A stretch of DNA of 64,000 bases from Aestuariibacter sp. Lineage in GTDB: Bacteria; Pseudomonadota; Gammaproteobacteria; Enterobacterales; Alteromonadaceae. The stretch spans positions 681,702 to 745,701 of the forward strand of contig CP051238.1 of the NCBI GenBank assembly GCA_017794925.1, written 5' to 3'. Of the stretch, positions 41,165 through 50,803 are shown piece by piece. Below the pieces are notes generated by a model. That model ran no database searches. It was not told the DNA's origin and saw only the letters and a list, made by a program, of their open reading frames with translations. Numbering within the stretch: position 1 is the first letter of the stretch; every line of letters begins with the position of its first letter. Made by a program: the position numbers and the translations under genes.

Positions 41165-41455
41165 GATCTACGTTAATGACGCTTTTTGGCAAAATTCGTA
41201 ATGTTTGCGTACAGCCTGTGGATTATCTTACTTATTCGATCCAAAGTAAATCCGGATCGTAAATAATATTACCAACAATTAACCTATCCTCATGTAAAAT
41301 ATATAAAAACTCCCAAACACCCATCAGATCGCAAATTTTTGATCCATGATCCTGTATAAGTGATCAGTAGTGGATCACAATAAGATCCATGCCAGAAATA
41401 ACAAATATTTTTGCAAATCTGTGGATAATTTAACTTGACTATCAAGTTATTCACA
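41165..41455. promoter_or_regulatory. DnaA-box and GATC cluster upstream of dnaA
   Basis: A perfect DnaA box (TGTGGATAA, minus orientation) is at 41420-41428. One-mismatch boxes are at 41217-41225 (TGTGGATTA) and 41447-41455 (TTATTCACA). Eight GATC sites fall at 41165, 41238, 41255, 41327, 41341, 41348, 41362 and 41373, with another at 41384. On the minus strand TTGCCA–16 bp–TAGATC (about 41190-41163) could be a dnaA promoter overlapping a GATC. The 556-base gap 41080-41635 holds this and the rpmH promoter; no gene is seen. Confidence 0.65.
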
Positions 41456-41527
41456 GAGTGTGAAAATCAATGATGAACCAGTGAACAAAATAAACTGCAT
41501 ATTTGGTTAATTTAACTGCGGTTGGCA

Positions 41528-41556
41528 TTGACATAAGCCCTTTAGATCTCTAGAAT
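41528..41556 (+). promoter_or_regulatory. rpmH promoter
   Basis: -35 TTGACA (41528-41533), 17-bp spacer, -10 TAGAAT (41551-41556); near-consensus sigma-70 promoter about 80 bases before rpmH. An AGATCT (41543-41548) sits in the spacer. Confidence 0.8.
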
Positions 41557-41635
41557 TCAGCGTCCTTTTGCAGTGCGATAGATTTTTATCGTGATGTGAT
41601 AAGTATGTTTAACCACGATAAGTGAGACTTTGGTC

Positions 41636-41770
41636 ATGAAAAGAACATTTCAACCGAGCAACCTAAAGCGTAAACGCTCTCACGGTTTCCGTGCACGTAT
41701 GGCGACTAAAAATGGTCGTAAAGTACTTGCAGCCCGCCGTGCTAAGGGTCGTGCTCGCCTTTCTGCTTAA
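41636..41770 (+). CDS. rpmH: 50S ribosomal protein L34
   Basis: 44 residues, the usual length of L34, highly basic. It starts [20 protein letters not shown] and ends in [11 protein letters not shown]34 is a small protein of the large ribosomal subunit. The gene lies divergent from dnaA and 15 bases before rnpA, the conserved rpmH–rnpA–yidD–yidC order. Confidence 0.97.
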   Translation: MKRTFQPSNLKRKRSHGFRARMATKNGRKVLAARRAKGRARLSA

Positions 41771-41785
41771 TGGTATTTACCAAAA

Positions 41786-42145
41786 GTGGGCGAAAATCAG
41801 TTTTCCAGGGAGTTAAGGCTTCTTACTCCCTCCCACTTTAAATTTGTCTTCGACAACGCTACTCCCGCAGTTTCTCCAACATTTACCGTTCTTGGTAGAG
41901 TTAATCAGCTCGAACATCCTCGCATTGGCATTACTTTAGCCAAGAAGCGTATTCGCAAAGCAAATCAGCGAAACAGAATAAAACGGCTTATTAGAGAAAG
42001 TTTTCGTCATCGCACCCAACAGCTACCCAATATTGATATAGTGGTGGTTGGTAAAACCGGCGCAGATAATTTAACCAACGATGAAATCTATGCGGTACTG
42101 GACAAGTTATGGAAAAAGCTCGCAAAACGCTGCAATTCGCATTAA
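41786..42145 (+). CDS. rnpA: ribonuclease P protein component
   Basis: 119 residues from a GTG start, as in E. coli. It is the protein cofactor of RNase P, which matures tRNA 5' ends. The RNA-binding signature is [18 protein letters not shown] (about 59-76), with RIGITLAKK before it. Its 3' end overlaps yidD by 37 bases. No strong ribosome-binding site precedes the GTG; coupling to rpmH is possible. Confidence 0.95.
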   Translation: MGENQFSRELRLLTPSHFKFVFDNATPAVSPTFTVLGRVNQLEHPRIGITLAKKRIRKANQRNRIKRLIRESFRHRTQQLPNIDIVVVGKTGADNLTNDEIYAVLDKLWKKLAKRCNSH

Positions 42146-42378
42146 TTGCGATTCCATTACTTATCATTTATTTCTATCGGTGGTTTATTTCTCCACTGCT
42201 AGGACAGCGATGTCGGTTTCATCCCAGTTGCTCGGTATATGCATTAGGCGCATTAAAAACACACGGATTGTTAATTGGCGGTTGGTTATCTATCAAACGC
42301 ATATTAAAATGCCACCCTTTGCACCCAGGTGGATACGACCCAGTACCCCACAACGAACATAACAAACACTCAAAATAA
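42109..42378 (+). CDS. yidD: membrane protein insertion efficiency factor YidD
   Basis: 89 residues of the YidD family. It begins with an amphipathic or membrane-associated N terminus ([21 protein letters not shown]) and has the diagnostic [15 protein letters not shown] and [14 protein letters not shown] motifs. It is thought to help YidC-mediated insertion. It overlaps rnpA by 37 bases and ends 10 bases before yidC. Confidence 0.95.
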   Translation: MEKARKTLQFALIAIPLLIIYFYRWFISPLLGQRCRFHPSCSVYALGALKTHGLLIGGWLSIKRILKCHPLHPGGYDPVPHNEHNKHSK

Positions 42379-42388
42379 AGAGCCCAGT

Positions 42389-44053
42389 ATGGAATCGCAA
42401 CGAAGTATTCTCATTATTGCACTCGCGTTTGTCAGCTTTTTACTCTGGCAACAATGGAACGAGGACTACGGTCCGAAGCCTGTTGAACCGATTGCTCAAG
42501 ACACCACACAAGTAGCAGCCGGCGTGCCTTCAGCCAGTACATCTGTTCCTTCAACAGGAAGTGACGATGTGCCACTGGCACTGAGCGATGATGTACCTGC
42601 GGTGCAAGCTTCAGCAAGTGCCTCGCAAAGCACTATCACAGTAACAACAGATACTCTGGACCTTACCATCAACCTGGTTGGCGGTGACGTAGTAGAAGCC
42701 GATTTGTTGAAATTCCCAGTTACACAGGACTCTGACGAGCCTTACAGCTTGCTTCGCCCTGCGAACGGACTGTATGTAGCGCAAAGTGGATTGGTTGGAC
42801 GCGATGGTCCGGACGGTAACGCTTCAGGCCGCCCGTTGTATCAGGCATCATCGTCGCATTTCGATCTGAAAGGTGAATCACTGTCTGTTCCATTAACCTG
42901 GTCAAGCAATGCCGGTATCAGCGTAACCAAAACCTTTACGTTTTACCGCGACCGCAATGACGTGAAGGTTGAATACACCATTACCAATAATTCTGGTCAG
43001 CCTGCTCAGTTCGAACAATACGCTCAGCTAAAACAAACCACCGCCGAACAGAAAGGCGGAAACATGTTTATGCCAACGTATCGTGGTGCTGCCTATTCAA
43101 CTCAGGACGACCGCTACAATAAATACGGTTTTGACGACATAGAAGACGAAGCACTTCGCGAAACCACAGTCGGTGGTTGGGTTGGTATGCTGGAGCACTA
43201 TTTTGTTTCTGCGTGGGTTCCTCCACAAGATGAAACAAACACCTTGTACAGTCGCATGGTCAATGGTCAGTATGCCATTATCGGTTACAAAGGTGTTTCA
43301 GCAACGGTTGAGTCAGGTCAGGCACTGACGTTAAGCAGTACCTTGTATCTTGGTCCAAAAGATCAGGACAGACTGGCAGAACTTGCTCGCGGCCTGGATT
43401 TAACTGTGGACTACGGTCCACTGTGGATGATTTCCAAGTACCTGTTCAAATTGCTACAGATTCTGCATGATTTGGTTGGTAACTGGGGTGTTGCAATTAT
43501 CCTGATAACTATCATCGTCAAAGGCGCCATGTACTGGCTCACCAAGAAGCAGTATGAATCCATGGCAAAAATGCGCAATTTAGCGCCTAAGATGCAACAG
43601 CTTAAAGACCGCTATGGTGATGACCGTCAGAAAATGTCACAGGCAATGATGGAACTGTACCGCAAGGAAAAAGTTAACCCGATGGGTGGCTGCTTCCCAC
43701 TGCTATTACAAATGCCGATTTTCCTGGCGTTGTACTGGGTATTACTGGAGAGTGTGGAATTACGTCACGCAGGCTTTATTCTTTGGATCACTGATTTGTC
43801 GGTAATGGACCCTTACTTCGTACTTCCGGTGTTAACAGGTGCGAGTATGTGGATGCTGCAAAAGCTGCAACCCACTACCATGACCGACCCAATGCAACAA
43901 AAAATCATGCAATGGATGCCCGTGATGATGAGTATCTTCTTCATCTGGTTCCCGGCGGGTCTGGTACTTTACTGGTTAATCAGCAACGTGATCACGCTGG
44001 TACAGGCTAAAATGATTTATGCCTCTATGGAAAAACGCGGTATTAATAAATAA
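42389..44053 (+). CDS. yidC: membrane protein insertase YidC
   Basis: 554 residues from the ATG at 42389 (MESQRSILIIALAFVSFLLW), which is the first membrane segment. An earlier in-frame ATG would overlap yidD. A large periplasmic beta domain (about 55-345) follows, then the conserved insertase core with five C-terminal transmembrane segments, including NWGVAIILITIIVKGAMYWL and MGGCFPLLLQMPIFLALYW. It inserts inner-membrane proteins alone or with Sec. It is followed here by yajQ, not mnmE directly. Confidence 0.97.
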   Translation: MESQRSILIIALAFVSFLLWQQWNEDYGPKPVEPIAQDTTQVAAGVPSASTSVPSTGSDDVPLALSDDVPAVQASASASQSTITVTTDTLDLTINLVGGDVVEADLLKFPVTQDSDEPYSLLRPANGLYVAQSGLVGRDGPDGNASGRPLYQASSSHFDLKGESLSVPLTWSSNAGISVTKTFTFYRDRNDVKVEYTITNNSGQPAQFEQYAQLKQTTAEQKGGNMFMPTYRGAAYSTQDDRYNKYGFDDIEDEALRETTVGGWVGMLEHYFVSAWVPPQDETNTLYSRMVNGQYAIIGYKGVSATVESGQALTLSSTLYLGPKDQDRLAELARGLDLTVDYGPLWMISKYLFKLLQILHDLVGNWGVAIILITIIVKGAMYWLTKKQYESMAKMRNLAPKMQQLKDRYGDDRQKMSQAMMELYRKEKVNPMGGCFPLLLQMPIFLALYWVLLESVELRHAGFILWITDLSVMDPYFVLPVLTGASMWMLQKLQPTTMTDPMQQKIMQWMPVMMSIFFIWFPAGLVLYWLISNVITLVQAKMIYASMEKRGINK

Positions 44054-44072
44054 GTACACCTGCGTCATCCAT

Positions 44073-44108
44073 TTATCCACAGTATCTGTATGTACTGCAG
44101 ATACTGTG
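44073..44108. other. DnaA box overlapping an 11-bp inverted repeat (yidC–yajQ gap)
   Basis: TTATCCACA, a perfect DnaA box, is at 44073-44081. It overlaps the left arm of CACAGTATCTG / CAGATACTGTG (44078-44088 / 44098-44108), a perfect 11-bp inverted repeat with a 9-base spacer. No T-tract follows, so it is not a plain terminator. Confidence 0.6.
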
Positions 44109-44111
44109 AAC

Positions 44112-44136
44112 GAGCCCGCCTTTGCGGGCTTTGTTT
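44112..44136 (+). terminator. intrinsic terminator after yidC
   Basis: AGCCCGC (44113-44119) pairs with GCGGGCT (44124-44130) and is followed by TTGTTT. It ends the rpmH–yidC transcript just 25 bases before yajQ begins. Confidence 0.7.
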
Positions 44137-44154
44137 AATAAGAAGGAAACCCTC

Positions 44155-44637
44155 ATGCCATCATTTGATATTGTGTCAGAAATCAATATGGAAGAAGTCA
44201 GAAACGCTACCGAAAACGCAAACCGCGAGTTATCGACGCGCTTTGATTTTCGTGGTGTAGAAGCTGAGTTTGAATACAAAGACAAGCAAGTCACCATGCA
44301 TGCACAAGCCGAATTCCAGTTACAACAAATGGAATCCATGTTCCGCAATGCATGTGCCAAGCGCGGTCTGGATACAGCCTCAATCGACTGTAAACCGCAC
44401 ACGCAAACAGGTAAGAACTGCCGTCAGGTTATTGCGTTTAAAGAAGGCATTGAACAACCGATTGCCAAGCAAATCGTTAAGCTGATCAAAGACGCGAAAG
44501 TAAAAGTACAAACGGCCATTCAGGGCGATCAGTTGCGCGTGACCGGCAAAAAACGTGACGACCTGCAGGAAGCTATTGCGTTAGTAAAAGGGGCTGACCT
44601 CGGCCAACCTTTCCAGTTTAATAACTTCCGCGATTAA
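44155..44637 (+). CDS. yajQ: YajQ family nucleotide-binding protein
   Basis: 160 residues from the ATG at 44155, preceded by AAGGA. The family start [18 protein letters not shown] and the end [11 protein letters not shown] are both present. YajQ proteins bind nucleotides, and some bind cyclic di-GMP and act with transcription factors; the role here is unknown. An earlier in-frame start at 44122 would lie inside the terminator. In E. coli yajQ is far from yidC–mnmE, so its insertion between them is a local rearrangement. Confidence 0.93.
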   Translation: MPSFDIVSEINMEEVRNATENANRELSTRFDFRGVEAEFEYKDKQVTMHAQAEFQLQQMESMFRNACAKRGLDTASIDCKPHTQTGKNCRQVIAFKEGIEQPIAKQIVKLIKDAKVKVQTAIQGDQLRVTGKKRDDLQEAIALVKGADLGQPFQFNNFRD

Positions 44638-44643
44638 TTCAGT

Positions 44644-46026
44644 ATGCAGACTACTCACACCGACACCATAGTTGCCCAGGCTACGCCGCCAGGCCGCGGC
44701 GGTGTGGGTATTATCCGCGTATCCGGTCCTAAGGCCCTCGACGTAGCAAAAGCACTGCTGAATGTAGAGCTAACGCCACGTATTGCGACTTACACTGGAT
44801 TTTACGATGCCAATCAGGATGTCATCGACCAGGGCATTGCACTGTACTTCAAAGCCCCCAATTCCTTTACCGGTGAAGACGTCGTGGAATTTCAGGGCCA
44901 TGGCGGTCCGGTTATTATGGACATGCTGCTGGAAGCCATTCTGCAAATTAAGTCGGTCAGACTGGCGCGCCCCGGTGAATTCAGTGAACAGGCATTCTTA
45001 AATGACAAACTGGATCTGGCCCAGGCAGAAGCGATCGCCGACTTAATTGATGCCAGCTCCAAACAAGCTGCGAGAAGCGCAGTGCGGTCGTTACAGGGTG
45101 ATTTTTCAAAACACATTCACACCCTGTCTGAAGCCATCATCCACCTTCGCATGTACGTTGAAGCAGCCATTGATTTTCCAGACGAGGAAATCGATTTTCT
45201 GTCTGATGGCAAGGTCACCCAGGATTTGGCCGATATTATTCGCGACGTCAATCACATTCGCGAACAAGCCAAACAAGGTACCCTGCTCCGCGAAGGTATG
45301 CAGGTGGTCATTGCCGGTCGTCCAAACGCCGGTAAATCAAGTCTGCTCAATGCCCTGGCAGGCAGGGAAAGCGCCATCGTTACTGATATTGCCGGCACTA
45401 CTCGCGATGTGTTGAAGGAACACATCAACGTAAACGGTATGCCTTTGCATGTTATCGATACGGCAGGGTTACGCGATAGCCCGGACAAGGTCGAGCAAAT
45501 CGGCATAGCCCGGGCCTGGGAAGCCATTAACGATGCCGATCGGGTATTGTTTGTGGTAGACAGCACCACATCGAGTGATATCGACCCATACCAGATTTGG
45601 CCAGAATTCATGCAACGTTTGCCTGCAGGCATGCCGGTGACGGTGATCCGCAATAAAGCAGATATTTCCGGCGACAATGTTACGTTGCAGCAGGTAGATA
45701 CCCCGCACGGCCCTTTCAGTGTTATTGCGCTATCTGCCAATACCGGACAAGGCGTGGAACTGTTACGCGATCATTTGTCGCAAAGCATGGGTCTCGACAC
45801 CACCACCGAAGGTCAGTTTATTGCGCGACGCCGCCATATTGATGCCATCGACAATACCCTTGAACATCTGCAAATCGGTGAACAACAGTTGCATGACAAC
45901 CTGGCCGGCGAGTTGCTGGCAGAAGAATTGCGACTAGCGCATCAACACCTCAGCGAAATTACCGGCGAGTTTAGCTCCGACGATTTATTGGGGCGTATTT
46001 TCTCATCGTTTTGTATCGGCAAATAA
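44644..46026 (+). CDS. mnmE: tRNA modification GTPase MnmE
   Basis: 460 residues. With MnmG it makes the 5-carboxymethylaminomethyl group on U34 of tRNAs. The N-terminal tetrahydrofolate-binding domain ([19 protein letters not shown]), the GTPase G domain with [14 protein letters not shown] and DTAGLRDS, and the essential C-terminal CIGK are present. It starts 6 bases after yajQ, so it may be co-transcribed with it. Its partner mnmG is 2.9 kb downstream, beyond oriC. Confidence 0.97.
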   Translation: MQTTHTDTIVAQATPPGRGGVGIIRVSGPKALDVAKALLNVELTPRIATYTGFYDANQDVIDQGIALYFKAPNSFTGEDVVEFQGHGGPVIMDMLLEAILQIKSVRLARPGEFSEQAFLNDKLDLAQAEAIADLIDASSKQAARSAVRSLQGDFSKHIHTLSEAIIHLRMYVEAAIDFPDEEIDFLSDGKVTQDLADIIRDVNHIREQAKQGTLLREGMQVVIAGRPNAGKSSLLNALAGRESAIVTDIAGTTRDVLKEHINVNGMPLHVIDTAGLRDSPDKVEQIGIARAWEAINDADRVLFVVDSTTSSDIDPYQIWPEFMQRLPAGMPVTVIRNKADISGDNVTLQQVDTPHGPFSVIALSANTGQGVELLRDHLSQSMGLDTTTEGQFIARRRHIDAIDNTLEHLQIGEQQLHDNLAGELLAEELRLAHQHLSEITGEFSSDDLLGRIFSSFCIGK

Positions 46027-46120
46027 TCGCCTCATTCACAAAGCCTGCTAAACAAAATAGCAGGCTATTGATATACTCCCGCCATTATCTAAGACGACAA
46101 ACTTGTTTATCAGGAGTTCT

Positions 46121-46561
46121 ATGGATCGTCATTTCACCCTGCTGGTTGGCTCTGTATTAGGCGCCAGCGAATATGTTGCCGACGCAATAGCAAATCTTAT
46201 CCGCGAACGCGGCAACAAAGTCAGTGTGCTGTTGGAGCCAAATATCGATGATATCGACGACGACACCACCTGGATTATTTGTACCTCAACACACGGTGCT
46301 GGCGATTTACCCGAAAACATTCAGCCTTTTGCTAAACAACTGGAAGATGAAGATCTGTCAGATGTGGAAGCGTTCGTCATTGGCCTGGGTGACAGCAGCT
46401 ACGATACGTTCTGTCACGGCGCTATGGCAATGGAAAAACTGCTGAATGACGGTGGAGCAAAAGTCATGTCTGAACCCCTGTTAATAGACGTGCTGCATCA
46501 CCCGATTCCTGAAGACAAAGCCATTGAGTGGTTCGAACCTATTCTGGATACCCTGGACTGA
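46121..46561 (+). CDS. mioC: flavodoxin-like protein MioC
   Basis: 146 residues from the ATG at 46121, which follows CAGGAG. It is a short-chain flavodoxin: the FMN phosphate loop is in LVGSVLGASEY, and STHGAGDLPEN and GLGDSSYDTFCHGA are the other FMN-site segments. MioC next to oriC is a classic enterobacterial arrangement in which mioC transcription can affect initiation. Here dnaT and dnaC lie between mioC and oriC. The stop overlaps the dnaT start (TGATG). Confidence 0.95.
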   Translation: MDRHFTLLVGSVLGASEYVADAIANLIRERGNKVSVLLEPNIDDIDDDTTWIICTSTHGAGDLPENIQPFAKQLEDEDLSDVEAFVIGLGDSSYDTFCHGAMAMEKLLNDGGAKVMSEPLLIDVLHHPIPEDKAIEWFEPILDTLD

Positions 46562-47220
46562 TGTATACCCAGGCCGAGCTCAACGCATTAACATCACCGC
46601 TGTCAAACGACGCGCGTGTACTGTATTGCCTCGGCTTAAGACCTACGGTAAACACCAATACGATGGTCAGCGCCCCACTCCAGTACAAATCGCTGCTAAC
46701 GCTGGTAAATGGCAATTCGAACGATGGTCCCTTTACCCGGGGACGTGATATCAATCAGCTTATTGAACAATTGGCACAAGCAGGGCTGGTCTCTCTTCCA
46801 GAATCGCTGTCTTTTGAGGCATCACTGAACGGCGAGCGATTGCTGTTACCCCTTACGCATGAGCAACCAGAGTACGCCTCACTGCATCAGCAACGACATG
46901 CTATGCACGCTAACTGGCAGCCTCAGACAAACGTATTTAATGAGTTAGCCAACCTGATTGGTCTCATCGATACCCACTACGAACAGGAAGACACCGGCGA
47001 GTTTGTCGCGTACTGGTTAGGACGACCAGAAGTGGTATTGAGTGCCTATCAATGGACCCAAAAGTTCGTACATTCACTAAAAACCCGTCGCACTGCCAAA
47101 GGCTACCAGGCAGTGAAGAAAGTCGGCAATCAGATCGTGAAAGTTGAAGCAGGCATTGAAGCCGACGATAATGCGCGTAAACTGGTGGCTAAATATGCCA
47201 ATAAATCTAACAATCGTTGA
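46561..47220 (+). CDS. dnaT: primosomal protein DnaT homologue
   Basis: 219 residues from the ATG that overlaps the mioC stop (TGATG), so translation is coupled. The C-terminal part carries the DnaT DNA-binding pattern (HANWQPQTNVFNELANLIG, then FVAYWLGRPEVVLSAYQWTQ). DnaT helps PriA-PriB pass DnaB–DnaC to restart forks. The identification rests on that domain and on the adjoining dnaC; the N-terminal half is diverged. Confidence 0.8.
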   Translation: MYTQAELNALTSPLSNDARVLYCLGLRPTVNTNTMVSAPLQYKSLLTLVNGNSNDGPFTRGRDINQLIEQLAQAGLVSLPESLSFEASLNGERLLLPLTHEQPEYASLHQQRHAMHANWQPQTNVFNELANLIGLIDTHYEQEDTGEFVAYWLGRPEVVLSAYQWTQKFVHSLKTRRTAKGYQAVKKVGNQIVKVEAGIEADDNARKLVAKYANKSNNR

Positions 47221-47225
47221 TCGCT

Positions 47226-48044
47226 ATGGATTCATTTAAAGACAGATTAAATTCACTCGCTAAAGCACTGGGTAAACCCGTGCCCAATGAATCTGAATAC
47301 ATTGATTACAAGACCTTACGCAAAGACTACGAAGCAAAGGCGAATCAGGAAATAAATCAGCTTCAACAGCAAAGTAAGCGACAGCGTATCGACGCCCTGC
47401 ACGGCCGTTCTGACCTGAACCCGCGCTGGACATTCAACAATCTTATTGAAGACAGCGACGACGTTATAGAGGCTGTGAGCATTGCACAGTCGTTTATTGC
47501 CGCACACGAAGACAGAGCATGGCGGGAAGCCGGTTCGCATATGATGATCTTTTATGGTGATTACGGACGAGGCAAATCCCATATTGCGGGGGCCATTGCG
47601 CATCAGCTTATTGAACAGTTTGAGATCACGGTGTTGTACCGACAGTTATCCAGTTTGCTGGAAATGCGCTACGCCGCTTATGATTTCAGCGCTCAGGACA
47701 ATATCGGCCAGAAATTCCGTGAAGCCAATCAGGAACTGCTTGATGTGGACATGCTGATCCTCGACGAAGTGTGCGTAAATGAAACCGTTTTAAAGAAAAA
47801 CGCACAAAGCTGGCTGGGTAATCTGCTTAGGCAGCGCCTGGTTAACAAGAAAAATTGTATCTTGATCACCAACCACTCTCTGGGCGATCTGGAACATGCA
47901 CTTGGCCGTTACTGCTTTGAATCGATCAAGGAATACGATACCTATAAGGTCAAATTTTCAGGACCCAGCCGCCGTACAGGTCTAACGCTGGACGACGAAG
48001 ACCTCAGTCCTAAGCAACAGTATCAGCCTAACCAAGTGCGCTAA
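47226..48044 (+). CDS. dnaC: DnaB helicase loader DnaC
   Basis: 272 residues from the ATG at 47226. An N-terminal helicase-binding region (1-75) is followed by an AAA+ domain with Walker A GDYGRGKS (111-118) and Walker B LILDE (177-181). It loads DnaB helicase onto DNA at the origin. The gene ends about 320 bases from the oriC core, right beside where its product works. It starts 5 bases after the dnaT stop; the two form an operon with mioC. Confidence 0.9.
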   Translation: MDSFKDRLNSLAKALGKPVPNESEYIDYKTLRKDYEAKANQEINQLQQQSKRQRIDALHGRSDLNPRWTFNNLIEDSDDVIEAVSIAQSFIAAHEDRAWREAGSHMMIFYGDYGRGKSHIAGAIAHQLIEQFEITVLYRQLSSLLEMRYAAYDFSAQDNIGQKFREANQELLDVDMLILDEVCVNETVLKKNAQSWLGNLLRQRLVNKKNCILITNHSLGDLEHALGRYCFESIKEYDTYKVKFSGPSRRTGLTLDDEDLSPKQQYQPNQVR

Positions 48045-48359
48045 GATTAACTACGCTGATACTACCTACGTTTAATCAATCTCCAGGCCCCAGACACTCT
48101 TCTGAGCGTCTGGTGGGCCTCAGTTCCATTCTCACCAGAAAAACATGCCAGCTCCATTATTTACTGGGTCTGACAGCTATTGAACAAGCAATACTTTTGT
48201 AAAGATTAATATCTCCCTTTTTGTATCTACCCAACTACAACTATCACTTAAATCACAGTGAACTCAGTTACTACAACAATAAAATAATCACTTTCTGGCA
48301 ATAAACCAGCGTTTAAAAAGTCACTAATTGCAACACAACATCGCCATTCTTAAAAATGT

Positions 48360-48800
48360 TGGTAAACCAAAGACGATCTGATCTCTCGATCATTCCACTC
48401 TGATCTGAATAACTCTTTTCCACACTCAGATCGCGCTACACACCGCGTAATATCGATATTGTGCGATCTGATCACTGATCTATTCAACAACTTATCCCCA
48501 ACTAGATCAAAGCTAGATCACTGCTGTGCATAACCTCTGCAGACTAGTTGTGTACAAGCTTTGATCTCTGTTTTGATAAGATCGGGGAGTAATCTGATTG
48601 TGGATAAAAGCGCCCCTTATACACAGGATCACACTGTACTTGTGATCGGGGTATTCCAGATCTTATTGATCGCGTAACAATATGTAATTAAATGGGAAAA
48701 GGCGGTTATACACAGATCTGGCCTTGCTATATAAATATAAAAATAAAAGATCTATACAGATCCTTTCTAATAGATAGCCGATCGTGTTCTTGCATCACAC
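48360..48800. other. oriC: chromosomal replication origin oriC
   Basis: DnaA boxes: perfect TTATCCACA (minus) at 48599-48607; TTATACACA at 48617-48625 and 48706-48714; TTATCCCCA at 48492-48500; TTATGCACA (minus) at 48525-48533; TTTTCCACA at 48416-48424; a weaker one (minus) at 48549-48557. Twenty GATC sites lie in about 410 bases. An A/T-rich unwinding region (48728-48752) with GATCT-type 13-mer-like units (GATCTATACAGATCC and on to 48775) adjoins mnmG. Flanking genes dnaC/mioC and mnmG fit a gammaproteobacterial oriC. In the rest of the 857-base gap (48045-48359) I see only a hairpin at about 48091-48119 (CAGAC...GTCTG) and no gene. Confidence 0.92.
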
Positions 48801-48901
48801 AGAAAAAATGAAGAAAATTTAACCGTTTTCTTTATGCAATAACTCAGCTAAAATACGCGCCCTTTTTTCCCACGCTATGTTACGTAATTAGTGAGGTTAC
48901 A

Positions 48902-50803
48902 ATGTTTTATCAACAAGATTATGACGTCATCGTTGTTGGTGGTGGTCATGCAGGTACAGAAGCCGCATTGGCAGCTGCACGCATGGGCGTTAATACCTTG
49001 CTGCTTACACACAACATAGAAACGATTGGCCAAATGTCATGTAATCCTGCCATTGGTGGGATCGGTAAAGGTCATTTGGTTAAAGAGATCGATGCATTAG
49101 GCGGCGCTATGGCACTGGCGATCGATCAGGGTGGGATCCAATTTCGTACACTGAATTCAAGCAAAGGCCCAGCCGTTCGCGCAACCCGCGCCCAGGCTGA
49201 CCGTAGCCTGTATCGCCAGGCAATCAGAACCATTGTTGAAAACCAACCGAATCTGACATTGTTCCAACAAAGTTGTGACGATCTGATCGTAGAAAACGAT
49301 CGCGTATGTGGTGTAGTAACCCAAATGGGGCTGAAATTCCGTGCTAAAACCGTGGTATTAACGGTCGGTACGTTCCTTGGGGGCACGATCCACATTGGTC
49401 TGGAAAACTACAAAGGCGGTCGCGCAGGTGATCCGCCATCCATTGCCTTGGCTGAGCGTTTACGCGCCCTGCCGTTCCGTGTGGACCGACTGAAAACCGG
49501 TACGCCTGCACGACTAGATATCCGTACATTGGATTTCAGTGTGATGCAGCCGCAGCCTGGTGACGATCCTGCTCCGGTGTTTTCATTCATGGGTAACCGT
49601 GACATGCATCCACGTCAGATCCCGTGTTACATAACGCACACCAATGAACAAACCCACGAGATCATTCGCGGTGGTCTCGACCGTTCGCCCATGTACACCG
49701 GCGTTATTGAAGGCATTGGGCCGCGTTATTGTCCGAGTATTGAAGACAAAATTAATCGCTTTGCCGACAAATCTTCGCATCAGATCTTTGTTGAGCCGGA
49801 AGGACTAAACAGCGTTGAGGTATACCCCAATGGTATTTCAACCAGTTTACCGTTTGACGTGCAAATGGCATTGGTTCGCTCTATTCGCGGATTTGAGAAC
49901 GCACATATCATTCGTCCCGGCTACGCCATTGAATACGATTTCTTCGATCCGCGTGACCTCAAGCAAACGCTGGAAACCAAATACATCGACGGCTTGTTCT
50001 TTGCCGGACAAATCAACGGCACCACCGGTTATGAAGAAGCCGGTGCGCAAGGGTTAATTGCCGGTGCTAACGCTGCGTTACAGGTACAAGACAAAGATCC
50101 AATGATCCTACGCCGCGATCAGGCCTACATGGGTGTACTGATTGACGATCTGGCTACCATGGGGACTAAAGAACCTTACCGTATGTTTACCAGTCGTGCT
50201 GAATACCGGTTGTTGCTGCGTGAAGATAACGCAGACATACGCTTAACTACCCTAGGCCGTGAAGCCGGGCTGGTGGATGACGCTCGTTGGGCATCATTCA
50301 ATGCCAAGGTCGAGGCCGTTGAGCAAGAACAACAGCGTTTACGCGGTCAATGGGTGCACCCGGATCACAAAGCGGTGCCCGCGCTCAATACCTTGTTGAA
50401 AAACCCGGTAAGCCGTGAACATTCGCTGGAAGAATTAATTCGTCGCCCTGAAATGACGTATGCCGCACTAATGAACATTGAAGGGATTGGGCCTGGTCTG
50501 GACGATCCGATTGCCGCTGAGCAGGTTGAAATCCAAATCAAATACGCCGGGTATATCGCACGCCAGCAGGATGAGATTGCTAAGACCCAGCGACACGAAA
50601 ATACGTTGTTACCTGCGGATTTTGACTACAGCAAGATTTCAGGTTTATCCAATGAAGTGGTAGCTAAGCTTACCGACGCGCGACCGGAAACCATTGGCAA
50701 AGCGGCACGTATTTCCGGCATTACACCTGCAGCCATTTCGTTATTGCTGGTGTACTTGAAGAAGCACGGTTTATTGCGCAAACACGAAAAGCAGTCCGCA
50801 TAA
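48902..50803 (+). CDS. mnmG: tRNA uridine-5-carboxymethylaminomethyl modification enzyme MnmG (GidA)
   Basis: 633 residues. It is the FAD-binding partner of MnmE in U34 wobble modification. The Rossmann start [20 protein letters not shown], the [16 protein letters not shown] region and the [11 protein letters not shown] and [17 protein letters not shown] segments are typical. A GAGGT ribosome-binding site precedes the ATG. It directly flanks oriC on the right and is followed without a gap by rsmG (stop then ATG). Confidence 0.98.
   Translation: MFYQQDYDVIVVGGGHAGTEAALAAARMGVNTLLLTHNIETIGQMSCNPAIGGIGKGHLVKEIDALGGAMALAIDQGGIQFRTLNSSKGPAVRATRAQADRSLYRQAIRTIVENQPNLTLFQQSCDDLIVENDRVCGVVTQMGLKFRAKTVVLTVGTFLGGTIHIGLENYKGGRAGDPPSIALAERLRALPFRVDRLKTGTPARLDIRTLDFSVMQPQPGDDPAPVFSFMGNRDMHPRQIPCYITHTNEQTHEIIRGGLDRSPMYTGVIEGIGPRYCPSIEDKINRFADKSSHQIFVEPEGLNSVEVYPNGISTSLPFDVQMALVRSIRGFENAHIIRPGYAIEYDFFDPRDLKQTLETKYIDGLFFAGQINGTTGYEEAGAQGLIAGANAALQVQDKDPMILRRDQAYMGVLIDDLATMGTKEPYRMFTSRAEYRLLLREDNADIRLTTLGREAGLVDDARWASFNAKVEAVEQEQQRLRGQWVHPDHKAVPALNTLLKNPVSREHSLEELIRRPEMTYAALMNIEGIGPGLDDPIAAEQVEIQIKYAGYIARQQDEIAKTQRHENTLLPADFDYSKISGLSNEVVAKLTDARPETIGKAARISGITPAAISLLLVYLKKHGLLRKHEKQSA

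Noticed and set aside
48091..48119. CAGAC...GTCTG hairpin after dnaC as an intrinsic terminator
   Set aside because: Two interruptions in the stem and no T-tract; termination before oriC is possible but not supported enough to list.
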